In this document: piece by piece, positions 45,464 through 58,942 of the stretch
Position numbering within the stretch: the first letter of the stretch is position 1
Layout: every line of letters begins with the position of its first letter
Source of the DNA: Xestospongia bergquistia
Taxonomy: Eukaryota; Porifera; Demospongiae; Haplosclerida; Petrosiidae
DNA length: 64,000 nt
Reading direction: 5' to 3'
Assembly: GCA_963965975.1 (NCBI GenBank)
Contig: OZ014411.1
Location: 10,609,501-10,673,500, forward strand
Notes under the pieces: generated by a model
Told to the model about the DNA's origin: nothing
What the model saw: only the letters and a program-made list of their open reading frames with translations
Databases searched by the model: none
Position numbers and translations under genes: made by a program

Positions 45464-48400
45464 TTAATCATCTTGTTCCCATTCTTGATACTTGAAAGAA
45501 TCATCCTCTCTTAACAAAGGTTCAAATTCAGCATTATGTTGCAATCCAACTCTGCTCTTCCTTACTTGTTTTCTGACCCTCTTAATGAAATTGAATTTAT
45601 TCACATATCGTGCACATTTCTTGATGCAACGAAAACGACTTGATGAAATACATCCATGATATAACAAGATAATACAATAAGTAATAAAGCAAAGAATAAC
45701 TTCAATAAACATTAAGGTATGACTAGCTGTCATGTCTTCTGATGAACTGTCAGAAAGAGATACAATGAAATTGACCAAAAGGAGTACCATGAACCACAAA
45801 TCTAACGCATTCAGCATCTTGTTCTTGTATGGAAGAAAAATACCTTGTATGAAAGTAAATGAGCCCAATATGAATATCAAAAGTAACAGTTGTAGAGTCT
45901 TATTGCTGCCTTGAAGAATAGCAATAATAATGTAAATAATTGTGAGGACTATTAACCTCAAACCAAACCAGTGCCTTTGGTTCTCTTTGTAAGGTCCATG
46001 AATAGCATCTATAAATGGACGAAAGTATTTGGCAATAATACGACTTCTCAACATTTTAACTCCAAGCAATCCAATCAATATGAAAGGTACAATGAAAAGA
46101 CATAGCACTACAATACTAACACATACTAGAACAATGTGGTAAGGATTTTGACTATACAAGACACTCCCATCTATAAACCAAACCAGTAAGTTACCAGAAC
46201 TATCAGTGCTATTAAAGTGAATAAGTGCTGGTGTGAGAACACGTAATGATATAGATAACAAATCTGAGTAGGAAATGTACATTAGTGTTACAAGTACTTG
46301 TATAGAGGATCCAAAAATAAGGTTAGCAATCCTGTTTGACCAGTGACTTGAGATGACAATGGCAGCAACTATCAGCCAAAAATAAAATGGGAAAAAATAC
46401 AATATACCAATTTTGCCAAGTTCATTAAGATTACTTGTTACACACATTGGTATGCTCCAATGATATTTGATGGAAGAGAGAAAAAATACCATGTATTGTA
46501 AAACTGTGCTTTTAAATGTGACACCAGATGATGGTATAGCATATGGCCAAATAACATCTTGCCAAAAGATAAATCCTCCAAGTGTACCAAAGTCAATGGT
46601 TAGTCTTAAACTAAACAAGATCACTACATACAAAATGCCACCCAAAATGACAAGTGTTAGTTTTAGTGCAGATTGCAGCGAATTTGAACATTTATAGCAA
46701 TCACTGCTACCTAACACAATACTGTAGCCCTTCTTACACTCACCACATAGCCATCCCACACGGTTCCCTCTACATATAATGTCAGGTTGTGTTATATTAA
46801 TGGTTGCATTTGGTAGACAGTATTCAGGAGGACAGTGTTCAGTGTAACCAATAATGGTTCTACTGTCAGTCACAACTCCTAGCCATGATTGAGGTGGAAT
46901 ATTAACAGATGTAGTATCAATGTTACATTGTGTAATACCTAGCCCTTTTAGAAATGAGCTGCACCCACATGTTTTGTTCTCATTGCTATATATAAACCCT
47001 AACGGACATGTACATTGAAGTAACTTGACTGAAGCTGTTGGAGGGTATCCTAAAACTTCAAAATATAGGTTAATATTATGACTTGTACTCTTTGGAAATA
47101 TTGTGAATTTCAATGGAGTGCAACTGTTACTGTAAACTGTTTGAATTTGTTGCTCTTTAGGTAATAAACGTGTGATCAAATCATTGTCGTTATGACGAGT
47201 GTCCCACTTATTTACGACTTGAGACAGTCTGGAGAAAATCTGAGCATATGTAGGATTATTATTCAAATCATACGCTTGTAAACCAACTGTAATTGTTTGA
47301 CCAGGATAAACTTTGATGTATTTATCATCCCTAGTACTAGCGATGATGAATAAATCACTAGTGCCATTGATACTACAATGTTGAGCCCTTACTGCTACTG
47401 AAGATATCTCTCCAACTTGTTTGTTTCCATTGAAATGAAATATTTTATTATATAATTGACTCAAATTAACTTCTTTTAAGTGCAACTGTTTACAATTATA
47501 GAGTGGAGAGACATAGATAGAATTACCTGCCAGTTCGGCAGTGTTGTTTACAAAAATCAATATGCCATTAAATGAGAAATAGTCAGACTCACAACTTGGA
47601 TAGCACACAACGGGCTTGTGATAGGAAGATTTCTGTCTGTGTATGAGTAAATGGCACCACCATAAAAGGATGCACTGTTGTTTGTGAAAGTGACATTAGT
47701 TGAATTATGAATGAAGAGATGTGATAATGAATCAAGTTGAATAGCAGGTCCATGACTAGCTTTGTTGTTACTGAATACTATTATACCATTCAAATGAATG
47801 TCACTATTATAAACTTGTATTACTGAACCTGTCATATTTTGAAAAACATTATTGTCTCCATTAATCCAAACAGATGCTGTGTTGACAAAAATAAATTTGC
47901 CAGCATTCAATGCTGTATTCAATATAATGCCATTAAATGTTGTTATGGATTGCAAAAAGAAATGTAAGTTCTTATGGCCATTAGCTGTTTCTAAAAGAAT
48001 AAATGGATTACGCACTCCATGATACATTTGTGAAAAAGTTATATTATTGAAGTGAACTTGTAGTTTGCTCATTACATCAGAAGATGTAATGACATGAATT
48101 ACAGAGTGATTGAATACATTTGAAGTAGCAAATGAACTGAAGTCATTATCATGACTTCTTTGAAAATGCCTATCATATACAGCACTATCTGATACAGTTA
48201 TTATAGTCCACTCTGTGTCATCATTGATAAACTTTGAAGTATTTGTTGTATTTGTTATTGTGACCATACAACCTATTTCAACAGAACTTTGTATTAATCC
48301 AAGCACCTTGTGGTTGAACTTAGAGTTAGAAATTACTATGTCAGCTTTTCCAACTGGTGCATCACTAAAAATAAAAGCCAAACCATTGAATATACCACCC

Positions 48401-49227
48401 ACAGCCCATTCCCAATATGTATGGGACAAATGCACACTAGCACTGTAGTCTCCTTGACTAAATATAACTGTCATACCAGCTGCAAATGCACTGATTGCCT
48501 TGGGCTCTTTAGTATAGATTTTAGCTGCATTTAACACATCACTATATTGTACAAGATTGAAACTTCCTTTTACCGTTGCCCATTTTAGTAGTACATGTGC
48601 TCTTAATACTCCAGTTCTGTTGTGTACATTACTAAAGTATATTATAAGACCAGACCCACCACTGCTATTGTTAGAAGAATAAATTTCAATTTCAGTTAGG
48701 CTTGCATTGTTTTTGGGATTAATTAAAAGAATTGCAAAACCATAGTAAGTGTTGATATCAACATTTATCAAGTTGATGTGAGATGAGTAACTGATTAACA
48801 ACGTAACTAATTGATTGTCATTAAAGTAAAAGTTATTATCATTAGGATATAAAGACTTAAATTTGTTAGCAGATGGCATAGGCCCTCCACAATTTGTGAT
48901 ATATATATTTTCAATGATTAATCCACTAACATTATAGAAACCAAAGCCAACAGCTACATTATTTTGGTGTGTGCAAGTGACAATTGCAAGAGTTTCTGAT
49001 GTACTAGTTAAAGTTATATTTGATGTGTTACTAACCAGACAAAAATGACTTGAAGACAGTATGTGTTCTATATCAGAGGAAAGGAGTAGCTGAGTGTCTT
49101 CTGGAAGAGAAATATTTGGATTGCAAAGAAGATTGTTTAAAGCATCTGAATTGTTCAGCAAACGAGCGTAAGATAGAGTTGATAATAGACAAGACATCAA
49201 TAACAACGACCACAGCACATGAACCAT
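45464..49227 (-). CDS. Beta-helix multi-pass membrane protein, gene A copy 2 (one frameshift)
   Basis: Second copy of gene A, nearly identical to 14082-17841 over about 1250 residues: signal peptide after the ATG at 49227, Asn-rich beta-helix ectodomain, Cys-rich stalk, eight or nine membrane segments with FRPFIDAIHGPYKEN, tail ending QEWEQDD. It is intact at the (TA)n site that breaks copy 1. It has instead lost one T near 47573 (AAATGAGAAA against AAATTGAGAAA), shifting the frame just after the GGAIYSYT motif. The two parts read 49227-47557 and about 47575-45464. An upstream ATG at 49305 is less likely. The gene A of unit 2 would lie beyond the window end. Confidence 0.75.
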
Positions 49228-49305
49228 AGTCCTTCCTTTAGAAATAGTCTTATTTATAAACGAAAGTTTACTTGAGTGCTGAGTGACACTCACGTCTCGT
49301 TTCAC

Positions 49306-49455
49306 GGCTCAAACCTATGAAGCGCATTTGCAAAGCTTTTTGTATAATTGACAAAACTCTATTACGTCATTCACTGCGCATACGTCATAGTGCTTTATAT
49401 TTTACTCCTAAGTATATAAAGATATTTGACGCATGTGTAGATTTTGCATGCATAC
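49306..49455 (-). promoter_or_regulatory. Upstream region of gene A copy 2
   Basis: Conserved with 17920-18066. The NRF1-like core is changed here to TGCGCATACG (near 49375). Homology to copy 1 ends about 50 bp before the unit 1/unit 2 border. Confidence 0.35.
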
Positions 49456-49505
49456 TTGTCACTAAATTTTATTAATCATAAATTAGAACTGTAATAAATG
49501 ACCCA

Positions 49506-50489
49506 CCGTGTTTTAGGACCCTTTTGATTATTATGTTGTCTGTCCTCCATATGAAGTTAGGGACATCTCAGGAAGAAGTATATTATCTCTATAATAAATT
49601 GTATTCTGTTCACATATTCTGAATGCATCAAAAACATTCGTTAATCTCTCATTAATTCATAAGACAATAGTATCATACTTCTTAAGTCAGATTAAAGTTC
49701 TTTGATTTATACATCTTTAACCAGTGAAAACTACTAGATTTTATATATTTACAATCAATACTTTCATTTTCAAATAAATGTATTAAACGAGCACAAGACA
49801 ACTTGGAATGAACTGAAGGTCATCATTGTTCCCTTCAATAACTTTTGTCAGTCAACAGTACTTGAATTAATTCATATAATCAAATATAATTATATCTAAA
49901 CTTTATGGGTATCATCTTTGTATTATTCCTCAAATTCCCTAATAAAGACATTCTAAAGTTGATACATGAAGAAGCAACCCAATAATAATCCATATCAGTT
50001 TTGCTTTTTAGTTATGTCTTCTGTATTTGAGTTAAAAATAGCTCATTCATTTCAATGCATCATCATGTTATTACTACATACCTAACATATTTCAATTAAT
50101 TTTTTGGTCTACAAATTGACTTCGTGTTATTAAATGTTTTAAAATTCATTTTAAGTGGAAGACAATTAATTAAAAATTAAGTAACTAATAAAGTTATGAA
50201 TTGGATTGTTCGAGTGTATAAATCAATGCCAAGAATTTTGATGTGGATCAATAAGTGTTTTTAGTAATGCTTCATCAGGTGTAATATTAATGGAGATACA
50301 TACACTGACAAACCATTCTCTATAACAACGACATCAGGATCATTTTTAATTCTTTACATTTCCTCATCAATAGGACTTGTATTATCTTATGCATGAATGG
50401 CATTATGTTTTAACAAATCCATACCTTTGATGTATAATTGCATGACAGTTCACCATCTCCAATCCAAACATTTCCCAGGTTATACTGGC
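49506..50489. other. Intergenic left part of unit 2
   Basis: Matches 28949-29906. No gene seen. Confidence 0.55.
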
Positions 50490-50870
50490 TCAAACTGTTA
50501 TAATAATTGCAAGAAGAAGGAACATTGATATATCTAACCAAGCTTTTTTATAAGGTTGAATAAGAGCAAATAAGAAGACAGCAAAAAGAAAGAATAACAG
50601 TTGAATAATATATTGTAGGTACCAAGTTTCAGTACCAGAATAAACTGTAAAGACTCCAATATGAAGGCAGAAGTAAAGACTGGCAAACCAACAACAATCC
50701 ATTCCTCCATTACTCCCATTATTGTAACAACCATGAAACTCATTCGTAAATAGATTGTATCTTTGCAGATAGATAAAATTTACCAAGTTGTAGTCTCCAA
50801 CTTGACAGTTGTTCTATCAATTGAAGAAAAGTAGGATAAAACAGGACTAAAAGTGGAAGTTTTGTTGGTG
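50490..50870 (-). pseudogene. Fragment of a beta-helix/multi-TM family membrane domain, copy 2
   Basis: Counterpart of 29907-30285. The frame from the loop motif (FTNEFHGCYNNGSNGG) to FALIQPYKKAWLDIS is continuous here because of a small insertion near 50600. The part upstream of the loop is interrupted and the ectodomain is absent. Cys replaces Arg in the loop (MDCCWF), another sign of relaxed constraint. Confidence 0.65.
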
Positions 50871-52934
50871 ATCAGTAGTTGGATACATGTTATTAATAAA
50901 TAATTATTTCAAGCTCAAATAAATGCATTCAATGTTTTGTTTATTCTTGGGACATAAATATAATGTAAAACAAACATGTGACTCATTTAGATGATTAAGA
51001 ATGCCTTCCTCCTCAAAAGAACAGAGCATATGATAATAGAGTTCTGTTACAGCATTTAAAACATTAAATCATAAACCTTCTACTTTCTGATTATTCACTG
51101 ACTTTCCAAATATAACACTGCCTCTGCCAAGGCTATTCTTCTCTAACACGTATCAAGCAACTTCTGTATTTTGTGCTGCATGTGTGAACTTGAATTAGTA
51201 GTGCAGTATTTAAAGTTAAGAAAAAATTATGAAGTTGTGCTAGAAATAGTTTAATCAGTTATATATAGTTGTCATATCCACCATATATATTGATGGGAAA
51301 TACTATATACATTATAAATATTAAACATACCTATATGTCAGAGAGACATCAGTCTAAGTAAACTATAAATGCATCTATAGTTTTTTTGGAGCCAACGCAT
51401 AGCAGTGTTAAATGGATCGACTGAGTGAATAGCATTTCTAAGCCTATGTCATTCAGCATGAAAAATTAAATGTTAGGAAATTGAAAGAAATATTGGCACT
51501 TCTCATAGCACTCACTTCCCACAATTCACTACTTACATTTTTCATATGACACCAAACTTATGTACATTCTATTCACTAACAACATACAATAATGATAACA
51601 TTCTTTATAACACATTCTTAACTACTAGTTCAGTGCACACTACAACACTAGTCCTCCATTTAGAAAGGTTGATTGATTCTTTTATGTTTTTGGGTACAAG
51701 TTGTCTTTGTAAACATAAAAACATTAAGATAATAATAATAATGTATATGAATGATATTGACATCTTGTCAAATGAAAATGCACTTTTTGTGATTATTACA
51801 ATTATTAATATGGATTATATTCACCCAAATAAGAAAAGAGCACATGATGTTCTGAAAGAAAAAAAAAGATTGTTTTTTGACTTATGCAATGATATAGTTT
51901 AATGTCAGCCAAAAAAACTGCTTGTCATGTCAAATATTTGTATATAACAGCAATCAGTAATAACCTCAGAAATAATATGTATACTTTGTATCAATGAATT
52001 TTATAATTTCATAATATCTAATTGGGCCTAGCATTGTTAAAAGGAGCATAATTAATTATACTTCTTGCATTTAGCAGTCTTTACTGAGTTGCATGAAATC
52101 CAGTAAATGTACTGTCCACATTTATCAAAATTCAAATGTAAAACAAGAAATGTCATTAAATTTAGTATCAAATTGAAAAGACTAAAAGTATGTAGTAGCA
52201 TGATAACAAATTGAGATTCATGATCATGGTGGTCAATATGCTGATACAGTTGTTATATAAATCAAGGGTACATGCTAGAGCCACAATATCACATGAACTT
52301 TAATTCATAGGTCTCATAAACCAGTCCTTCCTTCTTTACAGATAAGTAAATGTCATGTCTTAAATTCTAACATAATATGTATACAATAGAACATGTATGT
52401 GAGCTGTAACTATTGTCTATTGTCCATGTCAGGTTACTTCAGTTGTGTAGTTAGCTCCTCACATAATTTCTGATGGCACTGTTGAATTTAATCTCTACTA
52501 CTGGTAGTGTTGATAATGTACCTCTTAAAAATATATAATATAATATAACAATATATGATTGATATATAATGACTGTCTAACACCATTTATCATGGACTTA
52601 CAAGGACAAACACAATTCGCTATCTAGCTAATATGTAGTTACAATGTTGGAGTAATAAATGATGTCATAATTACAGAAACCTATTAATAACTTAATTGTG
52701 GTTACTACAATTCTTATGAAATTATCAGAGTTACTACTAGACTACTTATTGTGTAGTTGGTATATTTTGAAGGTTTTTATAACATTACCACTAATTACAA
52801 AGTTATAGTATCTATTTAAACTTATGATAAATTCTATAGTCAACATCACATATTTATTTACAAATTGGTTATTGGAATAATTCAATTACAATAGTTTTAT
52901 GCCAAATGATATGAATTACTATGGTTTTCACAAG
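50871..52934. other. Intergenic part of unit 2
   Basis: Matches 30286-32584, with about 240 bp missing around 51840-51900. No gene supported. Confidence 0.5.
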
Positions 52935-53256
52935 GTGTGGTATCAACATGTAGTATTTCCAGTCTGTAAAAGATTGCAAGGTGTGGTATTAACATTTAGG
53001 ATTTCCAGTCTGTAAAAAGCCTCAAAGATATGGTATCAACATATAGTATTTCCAGTCTGTAAAAGATTGCAAGGTGTGGTATTAACATGTAGTATTTCCA
53101 GTCTGTAAAAGATTACAAGGTGTGGTATCAACATGTAGTATTTCCAGTCTGTAAAATATTGCAAGGTGTGGTATCAACATGTAGTATTTCCTGTCTGTAA
53201 AAGACTCCAAGGTGTGGTATCAACATATAGTATTCCCAATTTATAAAAGGCTGCAA
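52935..53256. repeat. 46-bp minisatellite, 7 copies, upstream of gene B copy 2
   Basis: Same unit as 32585-33036, but seven copies and without the three-copy higher-order pattern. Ends about 90 bp before the gene B copy 2 ATG. Confidence 0.95.
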
Positions 53257-53347
53257 TAATACAACTTGTATCATCTTGTTTGTTCATCAATTGGACATTA
53301 ATTCTCTCTTGTTCATCTGATCTTTCACTGTTGAATCTGTTGTCATC

Positions 53348-56300
53348 ATGAGCTGGTATCATATCTATTACATAGCATCAGTTATAATATATATCTACAG
53401 TGCATATGTTACTGCTTCTGAATATTATGTCTCTGCAGCTCCTAATGGAGAACATTGCCCTTCTACTGACCTACCTTGTCAAAACCTCTCCTACTATACT
53501 GCTGATTCTGAGGTTTTTTCACTAATGACACAATTTTTTACTTCCTACAAGGAACACATACTTTAAAAGGTACATTGGTAATCATTGGTGTAAGTAATAT
53601 AACATTACAGGGACAGGGTCATATAGAACATGGCTTTCATGAAACAGTTATGCAATCCACCTCAGTAATAGATTGTAGTGATTACAACAGAGGTGGTATA
53701 CAATTTATTAATAGCATGGATGTTGTATTGAAATCATTAACAATAGTAAACTGTGGAGCATTTTTCAATACTAGATATGGATATTCTGATACTAGCTTAC
53801 TCTTTGTTAACATCAATAATGTCACATTGGAATGGGTATCAGTCCAGAATGGTTCTGGTATTGGAATCTATCTTTATAATGCTTTTGATGTGTTGATTGC
53901 CAATTCCACATTTACTAATAATGGAGGTTTTATCAATGTAGCAATTTTCTATGATGTCCGGTTTAAAAGACAGTCCAGAGTTAATATTGTGAAATCAAAT
54001 TTTACACTGAACTTAGGATATGGTATGGCTTTGTTGTATTTTAATGAAAATAATACTGATATTGAGGTAATCATTGAAAATAATAAATTTTTACATAATA
54101 CTGCTCGGTATGGAGGAGGAGTTTTCATTTATTTCGAAAATGGAAGTGGTAGTATTGAGTTTAGTAATTGCATTATGTACAATAATACTGCTCAGCATTA
54201 TGGAGGGGGAGTGTTCATTGAATTGGATAATGGATCTGGTAATATTAGATTTAGTAATTGCACTATATACAACAATACTGCTCAGTATGGAGGAGGAGTG
54301 CAAATTCAATTGAATAATGGGAGTAGCAGTATTGAGTTTAGAAATTGCACTATATACAACAATAGTGCCCAGCAATATGGAGGAGGAGTATACATTTATT
54401 TGCGTGAAGAAAGTAATAGTATTGAGTTCAATAACTGCACTATATATAACAATACTGCATTCTATGGATCAGGGTTGTTCATCAATGCCTATCAAGTTAC
54501 TTCAAGAAGTAGCATTCAATTTTCAAATGTTTTGTTTCATTTCAATAAAGTACCAAAGAAACTTAATATACATCAATCTGCTGTGTTACTGAGCAACATT
54601 GAAAATGTTATTTTGGAAGAAATTGAGGTTAGTAATCATAATACAACTGGTTTACTGGCTATCAATAACCTAATAATGTTTGATGGACATAGTAAATTTG
54701 TAAACAATTCTGGCATTTATGGTGGAGGTATTGCTTTATATGGATCTTCACAATTATCACTAAGTCAGAATACAAACATATCATTTGTCAAGAATCATGC
54801 CAGTGAGTCAGGTGGAGGAATCTATGTATCACAATTTCTTGATATAAATGTTACTACAGATTGCTCCTTTAGAGTTATTCCTTCTCATAAATCTGATGAT
54901 GATAAGACAGTGTTATATTTTGTCAACAATACAGCTGGCACCTCAGGGGATGTCTTGTATGGAGGTAAAATCTCTGATTGTTTCAACACACTCCATTTTG
55001 ATCAACTATTTTCTTATCATCCTCAACAGACTGGTCTATCATTAGTGTCGTCAGATCCTATTCAAGTGTGTTTTTGTGAATCAAACAGACAAGATTGCTC
55101 TATTAAAAGTATCAAAATAACTGCAATGCCTGGAATTGATGTCAATATATCAATAGCTACTGTTGGTATAAAAGATGGCTTAACAAAGGTGAGATAAAAT
55201 TGACAACATCAGATACTTCATCTACTGTACAAACTGATAATACTAGGCTGAATGCAACTTGTACCAATGTAACTTTCAAGTTAAGAACAAACACTTCATT
55301 GAACACAACAGAAGTCTATGTAACACTTAAAAGTTCAATCAGTGAACCTTCATCTGACCCCAGACATAAAGTTATTAAAGTCAGCATTGAATCCTGTCCT
55401 ATTGGTTTTCCACTGGAAAAGGAGACTTGTGTGTGTAGACCTGAAATAAAAACATCTTCAATAACTTGTGATAGTAACAATCAAATTATAACTAGAGATG
55501 ATAACATGTGGATTGGTTATAAAAATGATTCAGACTGTCTTATTGTTTATCCAAACTGCCCCTTTGATTACTGCAATGATAGAACAGTTCATTTTAAAAT
55601 CACCTCTCCTGATCCACAATGTCTTCTCAATCGGTCTGGCTTACTCTGTGGACAATGTGTTGAAGGACTCAGTCTCATGTTAGGTTCCAATCAATGTGGA
55701 CAATGTACTAATAACTACATAGCTCTTATCATTCCATTTGCTGAGGCTGGTATTGCACTGGTAGCTTTTATCATTACTTTAAACCTAACTGTGTCTGTAG
55801 GTACAATCAATGGTCTTATATTCTATGCTAATGTCATCAAAATCTATGAACCCATCTTCTTTCCCAATGGTCCTGTGAAACTTCTTAGTCAATTCATTTC
55901 CTGGCTTAATCTTGATCTGGGTATTGAGACTTGTTTCTTTGATGGTATGGATTCTTGCAGTAAGACATGGCTACAGTTTATTTTTCCAAGTTATGTTTGG
56001 TTTCTAATAATACTCATTGTAATATCATCACACTATTACAGCAAAGTGGTTCGACTTGTGGGTTCTCATGCGGTTCCAGTACTAGCCACTATGATCCTTC
56101 TCTCTTATACCAAACTGATGCGTACTGTCTTCCAAGCCCTTTATTTCACTAATATTCAGTGCAATGGAGACAATAATGTCAAATTATTGAGGTGGTACAT
56201 TGATGCTAATGTCCAATATGTAGGAGGTTATTGTCATCTACCACTGTTCCTGTTTTCAATGGCTGTACTGATTTTACTGATTGTTCCATACACATTCTAC

Positions 56301-56933
56301 CTTCTTGCTATACCATTATTTGAAGGACCTTTATCAAAATACATGTGTTGCTGCCAAAAGTATATGAAGCCTTTCTTTGATGCATATGGAGGTCCATATA
56401 AGGACAAGTGTCGTTTTTGGACTGGATTTTTATTACTTGTTCGTGTTGTCTTAGCACTGGTTGTGTCTCTAGACACTGAAGCTACTATAAGTTTGGATGT
56501 GTTATCATCTCTTCTATTTGTTATTATGTCAATGTACTTCCTGTTGAGAGGAATATATCAACACTTACCTTTGGCTTGTCTAGAGATGTCTTTTTTTCTT
56601 AACCTCATGTTAATGGCTTATGTGAATGTACAAACGTACAAAATGTCAAAATCAAGTCAAGTGTTAAATGTTGTTTTAGTATCAGTATCATTTGTAGTAT
56701 TCTGTGGTATTATCCTCTATCATGTCTGGAATCGTCTGTCTGAATCTTGCTTAAAACGACCATTTTCAAAAATTTTGAGGGTATTCAAGAAGCTTCCACG
56801 AGATTTTATTGCTGAAGATGCAGAAATTCCTTTAATGCGTTCTGGATCCCCTGCTTTAATGTGTGAAACTAGTTCAGTGACTGTGGTATCAGTAGTAAGG
56901 TGCCGAGAATCACTACTATATGAAGATGACTAA
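53348..56933 (+). pseudogene. Beta-helix multi-pass membrane protein, gene B copy 2 (two frameshifts)
   Basis: Aligns along its full length with 33129-36806 and keeps the same leader, rungs, Cys-rich stalk and membrane domain. The frame is broken twice: a T7 run has become T6 at 53514-53519, and GGG has become GG at 55188-55189. Reading segments are 53348-53566, 53575-55197 and 55200-56933. One 90-bp rung of the beta-helix is missing relative to copy 1 (four rungs instead of five, 54100-54470). Both breaks are homopolymer changes and the downstream protein is nearly unchanged, so they are either very recent or sequence errors. Confidence 0.8.
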
Positions 56934-58292
56934 TATATACTTGATTTCTTGACAAATAATACAATTGTTTGAATTATAACTTATTAAAAATGATTATGTT
57001 TGATCTGTATGTAGTTAATAGCAATAGCAGTATGTAGTGTAAATTATAATATCATAGAAACTTGTTATTATGTACTACTAAAAATCTTGTTAATATGTTT
57101 TTATACAATACATGAATGTACTTTGTATGTATATTAGTCAGGTGAAATTTGTATTTGATAATATAAACTCAAAATATATATTTGTAAGTTTTCTAACCAC
57201 AGATCATACATACTATTATCTAAACATGTATAAGACTTGTATAGTCTAGTAGATAGTATAATGAAATAACCAAGAAAGAAAAATATTTAATAGCAAGTTT
57301 ACAATTGACAATTGTAGACTCTAACTTTACACATATAAATAATAGTTTGATATTCGTTTAAAAATTCACTAAATTGTCTATTTAAACTTCTATCAACAAT
57401 CCCTACTATACAATAGTGTTCTTAGTATAGAGATGTTACTACAGTATAATTTAGTCTACTGGGACTGGTATAATGTCTTTAATACATCTTAATATTCCAT
57501 ATATATATTATCATTTTTAAATCAGTTATTGTACTATTTAATAGTTGTAGATACTTAAAGTTGAACAAAAATATACCAATCAAGACAAAGTTAGCTCCAG
57601 TGAGTTCTACAGAGAAAAAACTGAACTTCAAGTAGAATAAGCTATCATATCTGACAAGTCATGTATCTTGTTTATTAAGATTACAATTGGTTTAGTTTTT
57701 ATTTTTAGTTTATATAAGTATTGCAAGTGTCTTTTAAGTACAATGTATCCTAATATTAGTTTGTATAGTGTAAAGTTTCTACCATCATCATTTTTTTTAC
57801 TTTTTATTGTATATCTTTGATTGTGGTGTTTGTAATAGATTAGTTGTTACTATAGACATCAGTTGACACTAGCCTACACAATTTATGTCCCACTATAAAA
57901 TGGAGACACATCAGTTCTACTAAAGGGACAGTTACTGTCATGTAACCCAGATATTTAATACTGGTTAAGTGTTTCTAATTTGACCACATTATTTAAATAT
58001 TGGAAGCTTTTAGATTTATTTAGAGTGACTCCATTTATCATGACATCAAATATGGTAAGTTAAATGAAGCGTAAATGTAGTAGTTATCAGATTGAAAGCT
58101 GGAGATTATTTACAAAAAGACAAGTGCAAATGGCTTAATATTAATATAGGGAAGAACTCTTGTACTCTCATCGATTGCTACTTTTCATCAGTTTAATTTT
58201 ACTAATACTTTGGAAATTTTAATAATTATTTTACAGTTAGTGGTGCTGTTATAAGAGTCTGCCCTTTGTCAAAAGATTGTAGCCTTTTCTAA
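56934..58292. other. 3' flank of gene B copy 2
   Basis: Matches 36807-37655, except for a 521-bp segment at 57315-57835 with no counterpart in unit 1. No gene seen. Confidence 0.5.
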
Positions 58293-58493
58293 AGATTTTC
58301 AAAGACCTGGTGTTCCTATGCAATCATTCAATGGAGTCGATCTGCAGCATTTGATATCATTGTATGTTTGTTATTAATTGTTATAATTACACCAGTATTT
58401 ATTTTTTTGTAGACTAAAGCTAAACTTGAAGAAAATGAACAGATTGACTTCATATGTGTAAAACTATTCCTTGTTTGGCCATGGACAGACTAA
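58293..58493 (+). other. Conserved small exon pair, copy 2
   Basis: Counterpart of 37661-37858. Exons 58293-58361 and 58413-58493 around a ~51-bp GT-AG intron. The second exon ends at the same stop after VWPWTD. Changes are I to L and P to L. Identity unknown. Confidence 0.35.
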
Positions 58494-58942
58494 GAGATCA
58501 AAGTTACATTCATTGTTTAATTAAATTGTTTGCCTTGTGTATTGCTATACAAGGCAAACCTTGTATTCCTAGTATATAACATTATAGATATGTCTGTATG
58601 CATAAATATATTTTATATATGTATTTATAATCTATATTATTCTAGTGTATCGTTGTGATTAGACAATTATATGATGTATAACATTTAGTGTATATAATAC
58701 TATCAAAATAATATTATTTCAATTGTAGTAACAAACTAAAACAATGAGTAAAGGAATACCTAATATGGTAACTGTGGTGTGTAGGTAGTGAAATAGCTGT
58801 AATATTATTTATTTGTGAGAACATGTCTTGACATAGTAGATAATTGTAGGCCAATTATAACTACATAACATGAATTGTCAGAGAACTTCTAATCAAGTCT
58901 GTAGTAATATCACTTGATTCACTTCCTCTTGTTGCTGTATTA

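Larger units (their letters stand above)
28949..49505. repeat. Tandem duplication unit 1 (~20.5 kb)
   Basis: From CCGTGTTTTAGGACCC onward this aligns in direct orientation with 49506-64000, with high identity and scattered indels. Content in order: TM-gene fragment (-), minisatellite, gene B (+), small exon pair, gene C (+), decayed coiled-coil gene, gene A copy 2 (-). The last ~5.5 kb has no second copy inside the window because unit 2 is cut by the window end. Confidence 0.9.
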
